36,487 bases of DNA from Waterburya agarophytonicola KI4 (GCF_020640915.1 NZ_JADWDC010000050.1:1-36487); one strand, 5' to 3'. Shown: positions 7,482 to 17,337, numbered from the stretch's first letter. Translations and numbers: made by a program. Notes: generated from the sequence alone by a model not told the origin.

Positions 7482-8244
7482 GATTTTCTTTGACGCTAAT
7501 AATACTTTTTTCCGATAGGCTAATCCAATCACCGCCAAACATAGGTTCGGAAGCCAGTATGACTGCATTAGAATATGGGGAATTCTCTTTTATATAGTAT
7601 AAGGTGGGGCTGAGTTCCCGATTAGAATAACGACAGGCGGTTAGTTCTTTACCATTACTCAAAACAATGTTAGCCGAAAAGCCAATGTTATCAGACTCAG
7701 ATAGAGTTACTAATTTGGTAATTGTATTGTGTAATGCTTGTTTGAGACTAAGGTGATGATTATTTTCTAGTTCGTTGACGATCAAAGCAAAGATATGTTC
7801 TGAGTCGGTAGTACCTTCAATACGTTGATAGGCAAAGTCGTTCAAATTATTGCGGATCGAACGATAGAGGGTTTTGCGAAACTCATCAATATAGCCGTTG
7901 TGGACGAATAGAAGATTTTGATGGGAGAATGGCTGACAATTGATGATGTCTACCGAAAGATTGGAAGTAGCACTACGCACATATCCTAAATAGCACTGGG
8001 ATTGAATATAACGTCCTAATTGGGGTAAGTTGGCATCATTCCAAATAGGCAAGACATTTTTATAGGAATAGGGTGGATTGTGTGGTTTTGAGTCGTACCA
8101 GCCAATTCCAAATCCATCTGCATTTAGTAAACCCGCAGTCATTTCTTGGGGTTTATAACTTTGAACTATTAGAGAATGTTCTGGCTTAAATAGTATGCGA
8201 TCGAGTTGAATTGAATCGCCAAGGTAGCCTAATAATCGACACAT
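7453..8244 (-). CDS. egtC: EgtC-type class II glutamine amidotransferase
   Basis: The 263-residue protein has an N-terminal nucleophile fold: Cys2 after the initiator (MCRLLGYLG), 'NADGFGIGWYD', a YVRSATS segment, and 'NCQPFSHQNLLFVHNGYIDEF'. In the ergothioneine pathway EgtC removes the glutamate from gamma-glutamyl-hercynylcysteine sulfoxide. It lies upstream of and slightly overlaps egtB, so the two are probably translated together. The exact start matters because Cys2 must be exposed; ATG 8244 places it there. It could belong to another YafJ-like amidotransferase group, but the egtB neighbour supports EgtC. Confidence 0.86.
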   Translation of the reverse strand: MCRLLGYLGDSIQLDRILFKPEHSLIVQSYKPQEMTAGLLNADGFGIGWYDSKPHNPPYSYKNVLPIWNDANLPQLGRYIQSQCYLGYVRSATSNLSVDIINCQPFSHQNLLFVHNGYIDEFRKTLYRSIRNNLNDFAYQRIEGTTDSEHIFALIVNELENNHHLSLKQALHNTITKLVTLSESDNIGFSANIVLSNGKELTACRYSNRELSPTLYYIKENSPYSNAVILASEPMFGGDWISLSEKSIISVKENLEISVDSIS

Positions 8245-8680
8245 TTATCGTCTTGCTGGTTTAAAGTATAAAATTGACAATAACACTGTTTTTGGTTTGA
8301 CTAGCTAAAAATCTTGGTAAAGGCTTGAAGCTAAAAAGCCAACCAGGGGAGATTTTTGTCAACAAGTCATTACACTTATCCAGCTATTTGACAGTATTTT
8401 ACGGTAAGGTCAGTTTGTTGCCGCTCGATTCAATAGTAATAAGTTGTTGCATAGATTCAGTACTCTATATATTCAGTCATAATTAGAACCAAAACCAAGT
8501 ATAAGATAGTAGACATAAATAATATCCGAACGGTAAGATTTTCTAGGTCAATAAATGATAATTTTTTAGTCTATGAATTGGCGATCGATCTAATTTTTAG
8601 CGTATTGTGCTTAAATTTTTAACCGTATAACCACTCAAATTTAGAAGTTTAATCGCTACTTTTTGCCAGTCGGTATCCCT
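8245..8680. other. Intergenic stretch between egtC and the acidic small protein gene
   Basis: AT-rich DNA with stop codons in all frames. The longest ATG-initiated frames I see on the minus strand encode only 17-19 residues (for example 8399-8452) and are not supported. The egtC promoter must lie close to 8250-8350, but no consensus boxes stand out. No tRNA or recognisable RNA structure is seen. Confidence 0.5.
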
Positions 8681-8723
8681 AAAAAGAATCCCCACAACCA
8701 TTCTTAAGTCTTCGGTTGTAGGG
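8681..8723 (-). terminator. Rho-independent terminator after the acidic protein gene
   Basis: Read on the minus strand, CCCTACAACC (8723-8714) pairs with GGTTGTGGGG (8699-8690), one mismatch in ten, and is followed by ATTCTTTTTAG. It lies 46 bases beyond the stop of the acidic protein gene. Confidence 0.7.
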
Positions 8724-8768
8724 CGATAAATTCATTTGAACGCGAACCTTTTTGTATTGATTACCTGA

Positions 8769-9074
8769 CTACTTTTCTTCCAAAGGTGGAGACTCTTCTA
8801 CTGTAGGACTAGTTTCATTTTCTAACTCTTCCGATGGAGATTCTTGGTTGATTGAATCGTCAGCATCGGCTGGTTCTGCAACGGACTCTGAGTTTAGCTC
8901 GACTTCTTCTTCTGACGATTCATTTTCTTCGACTATAGATGATGTCTCTGCTTTTATTTCCTCAGGAGGTTTAGTTACTTCCATTTCATTGCTAATTTCT
9001 GAGGGGATAGACTCAGTTGCGGTCGGTTGTTGTTGAGCTAATAAAGATTTAAACCACTCAATTATTTTATTCAT
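8769..9074 (-). CDS. Acidic low-complexity small protein with amphipathic N-terminus
   Basis: The 101-residue protein starts with a likely amphipathic helix (MNKIIEWFKSLLAQQQ) and then becomes a Glu/Ser/Pro/Thr-rich, strongly acidic tail with no predicted fold. This layout, a hydrophobic or basic anchor plus an acidic disordered arm, recalls the N-terminal A region of FtsY, but no GTPase domain follows. I do not recognise a family. It stands alone, with a terminator downstream at 8681-8723. An opposite-strand frame across the same DNA is an antisense shadow of the GAA/TCT-rich codons. Whether it is expressed is unknown. Confidence 0.6.
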   Translation of the reverse strand: MNKIIEWFKSLLAQQQPTATESIPSEISNEMEVTKPPEEIKAETSSIVEENESSEEEVELNSESVAEPADADDSINQESPSEELENETSPTVEESPPLEEK

Positions 9075-9413
9075 GAGAATTGTTATAGAATTCTATTCCT
9101 CAGTCTAGATTGTTCCCAAACATTCAGTACATAATTAATTCTTGTGATTAAATACTTTATTCATAAATCAATTTTATTAAGCAAGTTTTACCTCTGCGCT
9201 TGAAAGCCTTACTTGTTATAAGAATATTGATATTTATAATTTGATAATTTAATCATTTAAACCAAGATTAGTAACAAGATTTATTTATGATTATCTTGAT
9301 TCTTTAATATGTTTTCTTATTAGTTAGATACAAAAATTGATATTTAAAATCTAAATCTTAAAATAATCTAGAGTGCTTGTTAACTAGTCAATATCCATGT
9401 TCGCACTAGGCGT
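9075..9413. other. AT-rich intergenic stretch
   Basis: 339 bases of very AT-rich DNA upstream of the acidic protein gene and downstream of the pentapeptide-repeat gene, both on the minus strand. I see no open frame, tRNA or clear terminator. It presumably holds the promoter of the acidic protein gene. Confidence 0.45.
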
Positions 9414-11369
9414 TTAAAAGTAAATTAGAAGATTTAGACCAGGAATAGTACGTGAAAGAGTCCACAGTAGTAGGATGACATAGAATACGCCCAAACACCA
9501 TTGATACCAAACTAAGGTAGAAATTAATCCTGGTAAGTGTTCGTCTCTGAGGCGAATATCGTTAAATCCTAACTTGAAGATATTATTGAAACTAAAGTCA
9601 TAATAGTTGAGCCAATTCCAACGTTTTGACCAGAGAATTGCTTGAAAGCGATCTCGAAAGAAGGGAAACCGAGGCATAATAGGCAAACGTCCGATTAAGA
9701 GGCGAAATTGTCGTAATGATCCATCTTCTACGAAATAGGTAGTGTGGAGAAGTTTGTGGTATCTACCTTGTTTGTATATCAGACTAGTAATTAGAATTGG
9801 AATTGGTAACAGAATTATCCCTACATCTAATAAAATCGACCAAGGTTGTTTTGTGGTTAGAAAAAGATTAATTATACTGAGGCTTGTAAGTGTTAAATAA
9901 CTACCAGTCATAACGATAATTTCATTACGACTAGGTTGAATAGGTTGAGAAATATAAGGACGATAGCGATCGATGAGCCAGAATAAAAAGCTAAAAAAAC
10001 TAATATTAATTATGCCAATGGTAAAGATGAGATTGATGTTCGTACCATAGTCTCCCAAGATTAAGAGTAAATTGAGGGTTAACCACTGGGGAATTAAACT
10101 AATCCAACCCCAAGTAAATACTTGTTGCCAAGATATTCTAGTTAGGCGATCTCTTAATTGCTGGGCTTTTAATTGTTCTCTTTGATACTCTATATAATTA
10201 GCATCGGCTATTTGTTCTAAACTACGAAAATTGCGAATTAGGTTGCGTAAAACAGTTTCGTTAGCCTCCAAGCGATCGATATTAATCAACTTGCCAATTC
10301 CTCGATCGCCAATTATCTTTGCTTCTGCACTATCAAACGCCAATCCTGAAGTATTTATTGTGGCTTGAGGGGTGAAAAAAGCATTACTAAAATCTAAACG
10401 ATCTATTAAGTGAGCATCTTGGAGGTTAATTATAGCATTGATATAAATATCTCGAAAAGTGACAGTTTTTTCAAAAGTGCTATTAATTAAAAGCAAGGAA
10501 TCTAAAAATTTGCTTTTGGCAAAAATAAGGCGATCGCTAAATATGATATTACTAAAATTTATCGGTCGAACAAATACCGTATGAGTAAAATTAGTAACTT
10601 GCTTAAATAAAGAGCGATCAAATTCAGTTAATGCTTCAAACTGACTATTACTAAAATCGCTAATTCCTTGAAACTCTACTTGTTTAAATTTAGCGGTAGA
10701 GAAAAAATGACTGTGCTTTAAGTTAATATTTTGTTTGAGAATACTATTGCTCAAGTCGACTTCTTTACCGAAGATATCGCGATCGAGCTTGACTGTATTT
10801 TGAAACTTCGCGTCAGTAGCAATTATAGGTTGCAAAAATAGACTATTATCTCCTTCTACTTCTCCTGTAAAAATAGTCTTCGTAAAGTTTAATTGACCAC
10901 GAAAAATATAAATTCTGGGAGTTTGTTGGGTAATATTCTGATTGACGGGATAGTATCGATCGATTTGCTCTTTTTCTGAGGCAGTAAACAAAGAAGATAA
11001 TGCTCCTTCTCCCACTGCGCTAAAAATCCCCAATCTATTGAGTTTAAAATCCCCTTGAATAATAGAATTGCTCAAGTCAATTTCAACAGGACTCGCTCTT
11101 TTATTGATTGTATTATTTATCTCTTGATAAAATTGCTGGTTGAATTCATTATCGGAATTAGATAGATTGATCATAAAATTACTTAAATCTATCTTATCTT
11201 TACCTTCATTTTGAACCAAATTACTGACTCTATTGTTTAATACTTCTAAAGTAAGATAGTTACGTTGTTCGGTTTGAGCATTTGCTTGAAATGGCAGAAT
11301 ACAACAACATAATAAGCATAAAAATATAATTGTAATTTGAGAATAAACAGACATTAAGTTTTCTGCCAT
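9414..11369 (-). CDS. Secreted-start pentapeptide-repeat membrane protein
   Basis: The 651-residue protein has three parts. A signal peptide ends at 'FQANAQ' (about residue 32). An extracytoplasmic region of about 350 residues contains degenerate pentapeptide repeats, with recurrent F/L every fifth residue (for example 'FSNSQFEALTEFDRSLFKQVTNFTHTVF', residues about 237-264), expected to form a right-handed quadrilateral beta-helix. The C-terminal half has about five hydrophobic helices (from about residue 415 to the end) separated by basic loops. ATG 11369 is preceded by GGAG at good spacing. The function is not known; a membrane-anchored scaffold on the outer face of the plasma or thylakoid membrane is an inference. 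It lies 83 bases downstream of the BCH transporter gene and could be read through from it. Confidence 0.82.
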   Translation of the reverse strand: MAENLMSVYSQITIIFLCLLCCCILPFQANAQTEQRNYLTLEVLNNRVSNLVQNEGKDKIDLSNFMINLSNSDNEFNQQFYQEINNTINKRASPVEIDLSNSIIQGDFKLNRLGIFSAVGEGALSSLFTASEKEQIDRYYPVNQNITQQTPRIYIFRGQLNFTKTIFTGEVEGDNSLFLQPIIATDAKFQNTVKLDRDIFGKEVDLSNSILKQNINLKHSHFFSTAKFKQVEFQGISDFSNSQFEALTEFDRSLFKQVTNFTHTVFVRPINFSNIIFSDRLIFAKSKFLDSLLLINSTFEKTVTFRDIYINAIINLQDAHLIDRLDFSNAFFTPQATINTSGLAFDSAEAKIIGDRGIGKLINIDRLEANETVLRNLIRNFRSLEQIADANYIEYQREQLKAQQLRDRLTRISWQQVFTWGWISLIPQWLTLNLLLILGDYGTNINLIFTIGIINISFFSFLFWLIDRYRPYISQPIQPSRNEIIVMTGSYLTLTSLSIINLFLTTKQPWSILLDVGIILLPIPILITSLIYKQGRYHKLLHTTYFVEDGSLRQFRLLIGRLPIMPRFPFFRDRFQAILWSKRWNWLNYYDFSFNNIFKLGFNDIRLRDEHLPGLISTLVWYQWCLGVFYVILLLWTLSRTIPGLNLLIYF

Positions 11370-11452
11370 TTTTTAAACTCCACACGATTAAAATATCATG
11401 TGTCGCCCCCATAGTTAGGGATCGCTTTTATCTCTCTGATAATTACACCAGT

Positions 11453-12910
11453 TCAACCATCCAAATCTCCCTCCATAATTGTTGAGAGGGCTTGTTGCGT
11501 ATTTTCCTTAAACTCCTTGACGTTAACTCGCTCCAAAAATGCGATCGCCACAAACATCCCTAAAGCTTGAATCACAAATACCAAACTATAAGACATCAAA
11601 GGAGTCGCAAAGATACTTTTACCGATATCTAAGATCGCTCCACCGATCAAAGTAGCTAATCCTCTAGACATAGCTTGAGCCAATCCCCACGCCCCAATAA
11701 ACGTACCTGCGGTTTCGGCTGCGGTAAGATCCAACATCAAGCTAATACCCCCGACGGTGGCGATTCCTGCTGCAATACCAAAGAATACCATTGCCGACTG
11801 GAGCATTTTTGGCTGTTGGGTAAAGCCAGCTAAGATAATTAATCCAAAACATAATGCCACAGCAATACAGCCAATTCTAGTCGTCTTCTTCTTACCTAAA
11901 TAGGGAATGATTTTAAATCCCGTGACTGCATAACCGAATAAAATACCCATTCCCCAGTAAGCATTAAGTTTAGTAGTCTCTCCAATACTCATCCCAAACA
12001 CCTCTCCACCATAGGGTTCGAGTACCGCTTCCTGCATAAATAAACCAATAGTCAGTAGGGATAAGAAAGTAAAAAAGATTCCAGTTTGACGGCTAGTAGT
12101 TAATACCTTCATCGCTCGTACAATGGTTATACTATCATCGCGGTTCGTGGTAGTTTTATTGCGTACAAAACTAGAATATTTGTTTTCTACTCCGAAGGTA
12201 GCAACAAACGCCAAAGCTACTACTAAAAAAGGAACGATCGCAAATACAGAATTGATCGGCGGTTGCAAAACTTCCAAAGGAATATTCCCCGCACTCACTC
12301 CTCCTGCTTCTATCTTTTTAAAAACAATACTTCCCGTAATTCCGCCTATAACAATTCCTACCATTAACATCGACCAAACGATCGCAATTAATTTGGAACG
12401 TCTTTCTTCTTCGGTAATATCTACCAGCAAAGCTGTAAAGGGCGTAGAACTGGAGCTAACTGCTAAGCCATATATAGCCATAATCAAGCACAAAATAGCA
12501 CTCCAGCCGATAGTTTCAGTATTCCACAACCACTCGCCATTATTTCTGACCACTCCACCTAATTGCCACATTGCTTGTACTGCAAGGAATACAGCCAAAC
12601 CAAAAATCGCCGTTCCTAACAACACGTAATTAGTCCGATGTTTGCCCCATAAAGGTTTATTATCCGATAGTTGTCCGAACCATACCCGTGCGGGAGAAAC
12701 AAATAAAGAGGTGGCTAATATTCCTCCTGTAACAGTGGCGGGAATAGCGAGTTCGCTAATCATAACTCGGTTTAAAACGGCGAGGGTTAACACCGCCATC
12801 AATCCCAATCCCATATTAAATAAACCCAGGCGGAAAATGGTAGGCATTCCTATGGAGGGTTTGGCAAGAGTAATATCTAAATTAGATTCAGGTAGATCTT
12901 CAATAGTCAT
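11453..12910 (-). CDS. BCH/PucC-type MFS transporter
   Basis: The 485-residue protein has about twelve membrane helices and belongs to the LhaA/PucC/BchG-associated branch of the major facilitator superfamily. Family signatures are 'FRLGLFNMGLGLMAVLTLAVLNRVMISEL' near residues 26-54, 'PARVWFGQLSDNKPLWGKHRT' near 73-93, and 'LTAAETAGTFIGAWGLAQA' near 400. In purple bacteria PucC-like proteins assist light-harvesting complex assembly. Cyanobacterial members are implicated in chlorophyll delivery or export but are poorly defined. It lies downstream of chlH in the same orientation, 200 bases away, which supports a chlorophyll-related job. A perfect palindrome (13033-13058) in the gap may end or attenuate the chlH transcript. 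Confidence 0.9.
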   Translation of the reverse strand: MTIEDLPESNLDITLAKPSIGMPTIFRLGLFNMGLGLMAVLTLAVLNRVMISELAIPATVTGGILATSLFVSPARVWFGQLSDNKPLWGKHRTNYVLLGTAIFGLAVFLAVQAMWQLGGVVRNNGEWLWNTETIGWSAILCLIMAIYGLAVSSSSTPFTALLVDITEEERRSKLIAIVWSMLMVGIVIGGITGSIVFKKIEAGGVSAGNIPLEVLQPPINSVFAIVPFLVVALAFVATFGVENKYSSFVRNKTTTNRDDSITIVRAMKVLTTSRQTGIFFTFLSLLTIGLFMQEAVLEPYGGEVFGMSIGETTKLNAYWGMGILFGYAVTGFKIIPYLGKKKTTRIGCIAVALCFGLIILAGFTQQPKMLQSAMVFFGIAAGIATVGGISLMLDLTAAETAGTFIGAWGLAQAMSRGLATLIGGAILDIGKSIFATPLMSYSLVFVIQALGMFVAIAFLERVNVKEFKENTQQALSTIMEGDLDG

Positions 12911-13032
12911 TTTGGTAATTAGTTTTATTGGTATTTATAGTTTTTTCAAGAGAAATATAATTTTACTGGTTATTCTGTCCTTAGCAATTTTGCGATCGCA
13001 CTTCTATGGTCATCATATTTCCATAAAAGACG

Positions 13033-13058
13033 TAGGGTCGTTCTATGGAACGACCCTA
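13033..13058. terminator. Perfect palindromic hairpin downstream of chlH
   Basis: An 11-bp perfect inverted repeat, TAGGGTCGTTC and GAACGACCCTA, with a TATG loop. It is 53 bases past the chlH stop. No good T-run follows on the minus strand, so it may be a dispersed palindromic element or a processing hairpin rather than a classic terminator. Confidence 0.55.
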
Positions 13059-13068
13059 ATGTGACCTT

Positions 13069-13097
13069 ATTAAATTGCCCAGTATTAAATTGCCCAG
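13069..13097. repeat. 15-bp-period tandem duplication after chlH
   Basis: ATTAAATTGCCCAG occurs at 13069-13082 and again at 13084-13097, a perfect duplication with a one-base spacer. It lies between the chlH stop and the palindrome. Confidence 0.75.
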
Positions 13098-13110
13098 ATT
13101 GAATTAATTA

Positions 13111-16100
13111 TTAATCAATACCTTCAATTCTATCTTCCACTTCTTGATACAACTCCCGCAATCTGTCTAGATTTTCTTCGTTGGTTTCCCAATAACCGCG
13201 ACCATTAACTTCCAGCAATGTACCAACAATCTTACGGAAGGAATTGGGGTTCATATCCATCAGACGTTTGCACATTTCAGGATCGTCGATAAAGGTAGTA
13301 TTAACATCTTCATAAACCCAGTTATCCACCGCATCCGCTGTAGCAGACCAACCCATAGTGTTAACTAAACGTTTGGATAGTTCCCGCACGCCTTCATAAC
13401 CATTGCTCAACATACCTTCGTACCATTTGGGATTGAGCATTTTAGTACGAGCGTCTAAACGAACAGTCTCGGACAAAGTACGTACCTGAGCGTTAGCTGT
13501 AGTAGTATCTGCAATGTATGCAGTAGGTTTTCTACCATCATCTCGCAGGCTAGATACAATTTTAGTGGGATCGGAATCAAAGTAGTGGGATACGTCAGTC
13601 AAACTGATTTCCGAGGAATCTAAGTTTTGGAAAGTTACATCCGCTTTCTTCAAAGAAGATTCAAACAAGCCACGGTTTTCATCCATTACTCCTGGGTTAT
13701 CGGAGTTAAAGGAGAAAGATTTACGATTGAGGTACATATCCTGTAGTTCCTTTTCTTCTTCCCAACTGCTGTTTTCTACCGCTAGGTTGATATTGGAAGA
13801 GTAAGAACCAGAAGCATTAGAAAAAATTCTAGTCGCTGCTTGGCGCACGTTAATACCCATTTCTTCCGCTTGCTCCAAGGCGTGTTTGCGGACGTAGTTC
13901 ATTTCTAAAGGTTCGTCTGCTTCCGCTGCCATTTTGACACCACGATCTAGGAGATTCATTTGGTTGATAAATAGATCGCGGAAAACCCCAGAACAGTTTA
14001 CTACCACGTCAATACGAGGACGACCGAGTTCTTCTAAAGAAATTAACTCTAGTTTGTTAACACGACCCAAAGCATCGGGTACGGGACGAACACCAACCAT
14101 CCACATGATTTGGGCTAAAGACTCACCATAAGTTTTGATGTTGTCTGTTCCCCAGAGTACGCAAGCGATACTTTCAGGATAGTGACCGCCATTATCTAGT
14201 TTCTGGCGATCTATTAAGCGATCTACTACAATTTTTGCCGACTGTACCGCAGCTAAAGTAGGAATAGATTGAGGATCTAAAGCATGGATGTTTTTACCAG
14301 TGGGTAAAACATTGGGGTTACGGATAGGATCACCACCAGGACCAGGTAGCACATATTCACCTTCAAGTGCCTGAAGTAAACCACCAAGTTCGTTATCGGC
14401 ACATATTTGCTCTAAACAGAACTCTAGATATTCTACTAGAGGCTTAATAGCTTCTGGGTCAACCTTGCCAAAACCATGTTTGTTTAAAGCTTCCATCCAA
14501 GGTGCTGTCTTTCCAATATTGAAGAAATTAAGCTTGGACACCATTGAAACTCTGCCTTCAGAATCAATTTGAGCATGAACCAAAGCCCCAACCGCAGCAC
14601 GGGTAGCTTGGGTGATGTCTTGGCATAATTGCACGTCGGCTAAAACACCACGGTCATTATTAACGTAAATCTCATCAATATTACGACCGATACTATTAGC
14701 AATGATCCGAGGGAAAGAAATGATTCCTTCTTCTTCGCGATCTAGGTTGGAGATACTAACTAAAGTTGCGATCGCTTCTTCAGCAGTCGGCGGTTTACCA
14801 ATGATGTGTAAGCCGCAGGGAAGTAAACGAGATTCGATTTCCATTAGCTGTTTGTAAACCAAACCAATAATAGTGTCTCTTTCTTCCTGAGTCATTTCTT
14901 TAGCGGAATGGTCGGGGAAAGCAATATCTTTATCGAGATTACAAATTCGCGCCTGATCCATTACCGTATCAACAATTTGGATACCCCGTCCGCCATCTTT
15001 AAGGCTTTGGTACGAACCAATTAAATCGCCCAATTCTTTAAGACCTTTATACAGTCCAGCATTTTCTGCAGGAGGAGTGAGGTAAGAAATGGTAGAAGCA
15101 TAACTACGACGTTTGGCAATGGTTGCCTCAGAAGGATTATTAGCAGCGTAGTAATAGATGTTGGGAATGCTACCAATTAAGCTGTCGGGATAACAGTCCC
15201 CAGACATACCCATTTGCTTGCCTGGCATAAATTCTAGAGATCCGTGAGTGCCAAAGTGCAGTACTGCATCAGCTTTCCAGATATGCTCTAAATAAGTGTA
15301 GTAAGCTGCAAAACCATGATGAGGACTTGCAGATCTAGAGAACAATAAGCGCATGGGGTCGCCTTCATAACCGAAAGTAGGCTGTACGCCAATAAAGACG
15401 TTACCAAATTCTTTTCCGTAGATTAAGAGGTTTTGACCGTCACTATTGAGGTGTCCTGGTGGTGGACCCCAGTTTTCTTCTAGCTTGACAGAATAAGGAG
15501 TCAGTCTTTCGTATTGTTCGACAGACATCCGATGAGCAATATTGAGTTCGGGAGAGGCATATTGGGCTTGAGCATCGTGAATTACCGCCTGCATCAATTC
15601 TTCCGCAGATTCAGGCAAGTTTTCGATACTATAACCGTTATCTCGCAAGCCTTTCATTGCTTCGTAGATCGAGCCAAATACGTTTAAGTATGCTGCTGTG
15701 CCGACGTTACCTTTATCGGGAGGGAAACTAAATACAGTGATAGCGACTTTCTTGTCTAGCTTAGGCTTTTTGCGGAGACTACCCCACTTCATTGCTCGAC
15801 GAGCGATCGCTTCTACTCTATCTTGTAAGGCGATCGACTTTCCTGTAGCACCGTCTCTACCAGAGGCAATGATAGGCTCGATCGCCCCATCTAATTCTGG
15901 AATAGCAATCTGTAGTGCTACCTGGACGGGGTGTAAACCTAGTTCGCTTTCTTCCCACTCTTCCGTAGTTTGGAATACTAGGGGTAAAGCTACCATGTAG
16001 GGACGGTTGAGGCGTTTTAGGGATTCGATCGCTTTGGGATGATCTTGTCTTGCAGGCCCTCCTACTAAAGCAAAACCAGTTAAGGAAACTACCACATCCA

Positions 16101-17091
16101 CAATGGCTTGCTGTTGTCCTTGCTGCCAGAAGTAAGCATCTACAGGTTTAGAAAAGTCCAATCCCCCAGCAAATACGGGAATGACCCTTGCACCCATACA
16201 TTCTAATTCCTGCACCATTGCTACGTAGTGAGCATGGTCGCCAGTAACCAGATGAGTACGTTGTAAGACTAAACCAACGCAGGGTGCTAAAGGATCTTTA
16301 TGATCGTCAGATATATCAGGACGCTGATTAAACCAATCCAAATACTCTTGAACGTCCTCAAACATCTTAGGTGCGAGGGGATGCCAGATACCCATGTCAG
16401 GATAGGTAATGGGTTCGGCATAGGCAAAATCTTTGTCTTGCTTGCCTGGATAAACATATTTATCCGACAGCATTAGTAAAAAGTTTTCTAAATTATCGGA
16501 GTTGCCACCCAACCAATATTGAAAGCTCAACATGAAGTTACGAGCATCCTGGGCTTTTTCTACGGGCAAGTATTTTAATACTTTGGGTAGAGTGCGCAAT
16601 AGCTTAAGCATGGCATCTTGGAAAGAACTCCCTCCAGATTTGTCTTTACGCTTCCGCATAAATTGCGCGATCGCACTTTTAGACTGTCCCAATTGTGCCA
16701 TAGAAAAAGTACCCATCTTATTCAGACGCATAACTTCTGGCATGGAAGGAAAGACTACCGCAGCATCTAGGTTATCGCGGTGAGGAGTAACAGCCTCGAC
16801 AACTTTTTGTGCTAAATCTTCAACAAATATCAAAGAGGCGATAAATATGTTGGCATTAGCAACATCATTTTTAAAATTATTGTAATTCTCTTCGTCTCTT
16901 AACTCTTCTATTAAATATCCACTCAGTTCGATGGCTAAGTGGGGATTATTACTATTAATCGATCTAGCTGCTTCTGTCAAAGTACTTTGATACTGAGGCT
17001 CTAGCACGACATAGACCACCCTGAGTAGATCGCGTCCGTTAACGGTATCTGGCTTAACGTGACGAACGGTGGACTTAACCTGGGTGAACAT
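13111..17091 (-). CDS. chlH: Magnesium chelatase subunit H
   Basis: ChlH is the large porphyrin-binding subunit of magnesium chelatase. With ChlI and ChlD and ATP it inserts Mg2+ into protoporphyrin IX, the first committed step of chlorophyll synthesis, in the stroma-like cytoplasm or at membranes. The 1326-residue length is normal for ChlH. An N-terminal DUF3479-type domain (about residues 25-185) precedes the CobN/Mg-chelatase region, recognised by '[30 protein letters not shown]' (about residues 595-624) and '[29 protein letters not shown]' (about 918-946). The sequence is intact with no frameshift. ATG 17091 has AGGAGA nine bases upstream. ChlI and ChlD are not in the window. A possible promoter lies near 17195-17224 and a palindrome at 17290-17305. 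Confidence 0.98.
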   Translation of the reverse strand: MFTQVKSTVRHVKPDTVNGRDLLRVVYVVLEPQYQSTLTEAARSINSNNPHLAIELSGYLIEELRDEENYNNFKNDVANANIFIASLIFVEDLAQKVVEAVTPHRDNLDAAVVFPSMPEVMRLNKMGTFSMAQLGQSKSAIAQFMRKRKDKSGGSSFQDAMLKLLRTLPKVLKYLPVEKAQDARNFMLSFQYWLGGNSDNLENFLLMLSDKYVYPGKQDKDFAYAEPITYPDMGIWHPLAPKMFEDVQEYLDWFNQRPDISDDHKDPLAPCVGLVLQRTHLVTGDHAHYVAMVQELECMGARVIPVFAGGLDFSKPVDAYFWQQGQQQAIVDVVVSLTGFALVGGPARQDHPKAIESLKRLNRPYMVALPLVFQTTEEWEESELGLHPVQVALQIAIPELDGAIEPIIASGRDGATGKSIALQDRVEAIARRAMKWGSLRKKPKLDKKVAITVFSFPPDKGNVGTAAYLNVFGSIYEAMKGLRDNGYSIENLPESAEELMQAVIHDAQAQYASPELNIAHRMSVEQYERLTPYSVKLEENWGPPPGHLNSDGQNLLIYGKEFGNVFIGVQPTFGYEGDPMRLLFSRSASPHHGFAAYYTYLEHIWKADAVLHFGTHGSLEFMPGKQMGMSGDCYPDSLIGSIPNIYYYAANNPSEATIAKRRSYASTISYLTPPAENAGLYKGLKELGDLIGSYQSLKDGGRGIQIVDTVMDQARICNLDKDIAFPDHSAKEMTQEERDTIIGLVYKQLMEIESRLLPCGLHIIGKPPTAEEAIATLVSISNLDREEEGIISFPRIIANSIGRNIDEIYVNNDRGVLADVQLCQDITQATRAAVGALVHAQIDSEGRVSMVSKLNFFNIGKTAPWMEALNKHGFGKVDPEAIKPLVEYLEFCLEQICADNELGGLLQALEGEYVLPGPGGDPIRNPNVLPTGKNIHALDPQSIPTLAAVQSAKIVVDRLIDRQKLDNGGHYPESIACVLWGTDNIKTYGESLAQIMWMVGVRPVPDALGRVNKLELISLEELGRPRIDVVVNCSGVFRDLFINQMNLLDRGVKMAAEADEPLEMNYVRKHALEQAEEMGINVRQAATRIFSNASGSYSSNINLAVENSSWEEEKELQDMYLNRKSFSFNSDNPGVMDENRGLFESSLKKADVTFQNLDSSEISLTDVSHYFDSDPTKIVSSLRDDGRKPTAYIADTTTANAQVRTLSETVRLDARTKMLNPKWYEGMLSNGYEGVRELSKRLVNTMGWSATADAVDNWVYEDVNTTFIDDPEMCKRLMDMNPNSFRKIVGTLLEVNGRGYWETNEENLDRLRELYQEVEDRIEGID

Positions 17092-17194
17092 ATAACTTGA
17101 TTCTCCTTATAGTAATGGCGATGTGAATGGGGTATTTCCAAGTAAGCTCGCTCTTTACTCACTCAGATATAAAATTATCTATGTAAAGTATTTT

Positions 17195-17224
17195 TATCAA
17201 AAAAAGCTACCCAAAATCTGTCAA
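17195..17224 (-). promoter_or_regulatory. Possible chlH promoter
   Basis: On the minus strand TTGACA (17224-17219) is followed after 18 bases by TTGATA (17200-17195). This would start transcription near 17188 and leave a leader of roughly 100 bases before chlH. The -10 match is only moderate. Confidence 0.35.
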
Positions 17225-17289
17225 ACGCCCGATCTGACACAATTCGATAACAATAACTAAACATTACGTAACAAACTTTAACAGAATTC

Positions 17290-17305
17290 GTGAGTATATA
17301 CTCAC
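17290..17305. promoter_or_regulatory. Perfect 16-bp palindrome upstream of chlH
   Basis: GTGAGTATATACTCAC is a perfect 16-bp palindrome, about 200 bases upstream of the chlH start and about 65-95 bases upstream of the possible -35. Its size and symmetry fit a dimeric repressor or activator site. It is not an NtcA site (GTA-N8-TAC) and I cannot assign a regulator. Confidence 0.5.
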
Positions 17306-17337
17306 TGCTTTGTTTACATTAATTAATAATAAAATAT

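Larger units (their letters stand above)
17092..17337. other. chlH upstream region
   Basis: Contains the chlH ribosome-binding site (AGGAGA just before 17091), a possible promoter at 17195-17224 and the palindrome at 17290-17305. No coding sequence is supported here. The rest of the gap up to 17695 contains a possible small frame and the first HIP1-anchored repeat block. Confidence 0.6.

Noticed and set aside
7482-7568. N-terminal extension of egtB inside egtC
   Set aside because: The extra residues do not resemble EgtB, and dual coding in egtC is unlikely; a start near 7481 or 7445 is preferred.
8399-8452. 17-residue minus-strand mini-ORF in the egtC upstream region
   Set aside because: Too short, with no ribosome-binding site or conservation evidence available.
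8848-9036. Plus-strand Ser-rich frame opposite the acidic protein gene
   Set aside because: Antisense of repeated Glu/Ser codons; the minus-strand frame has a better start, N-terminus and terminator.
12123-12629. Plus-strand 168-residue frame opposite the BCH transporter
   Set aside because: Shadow of a membrane-protein gene; no start signal or domain.
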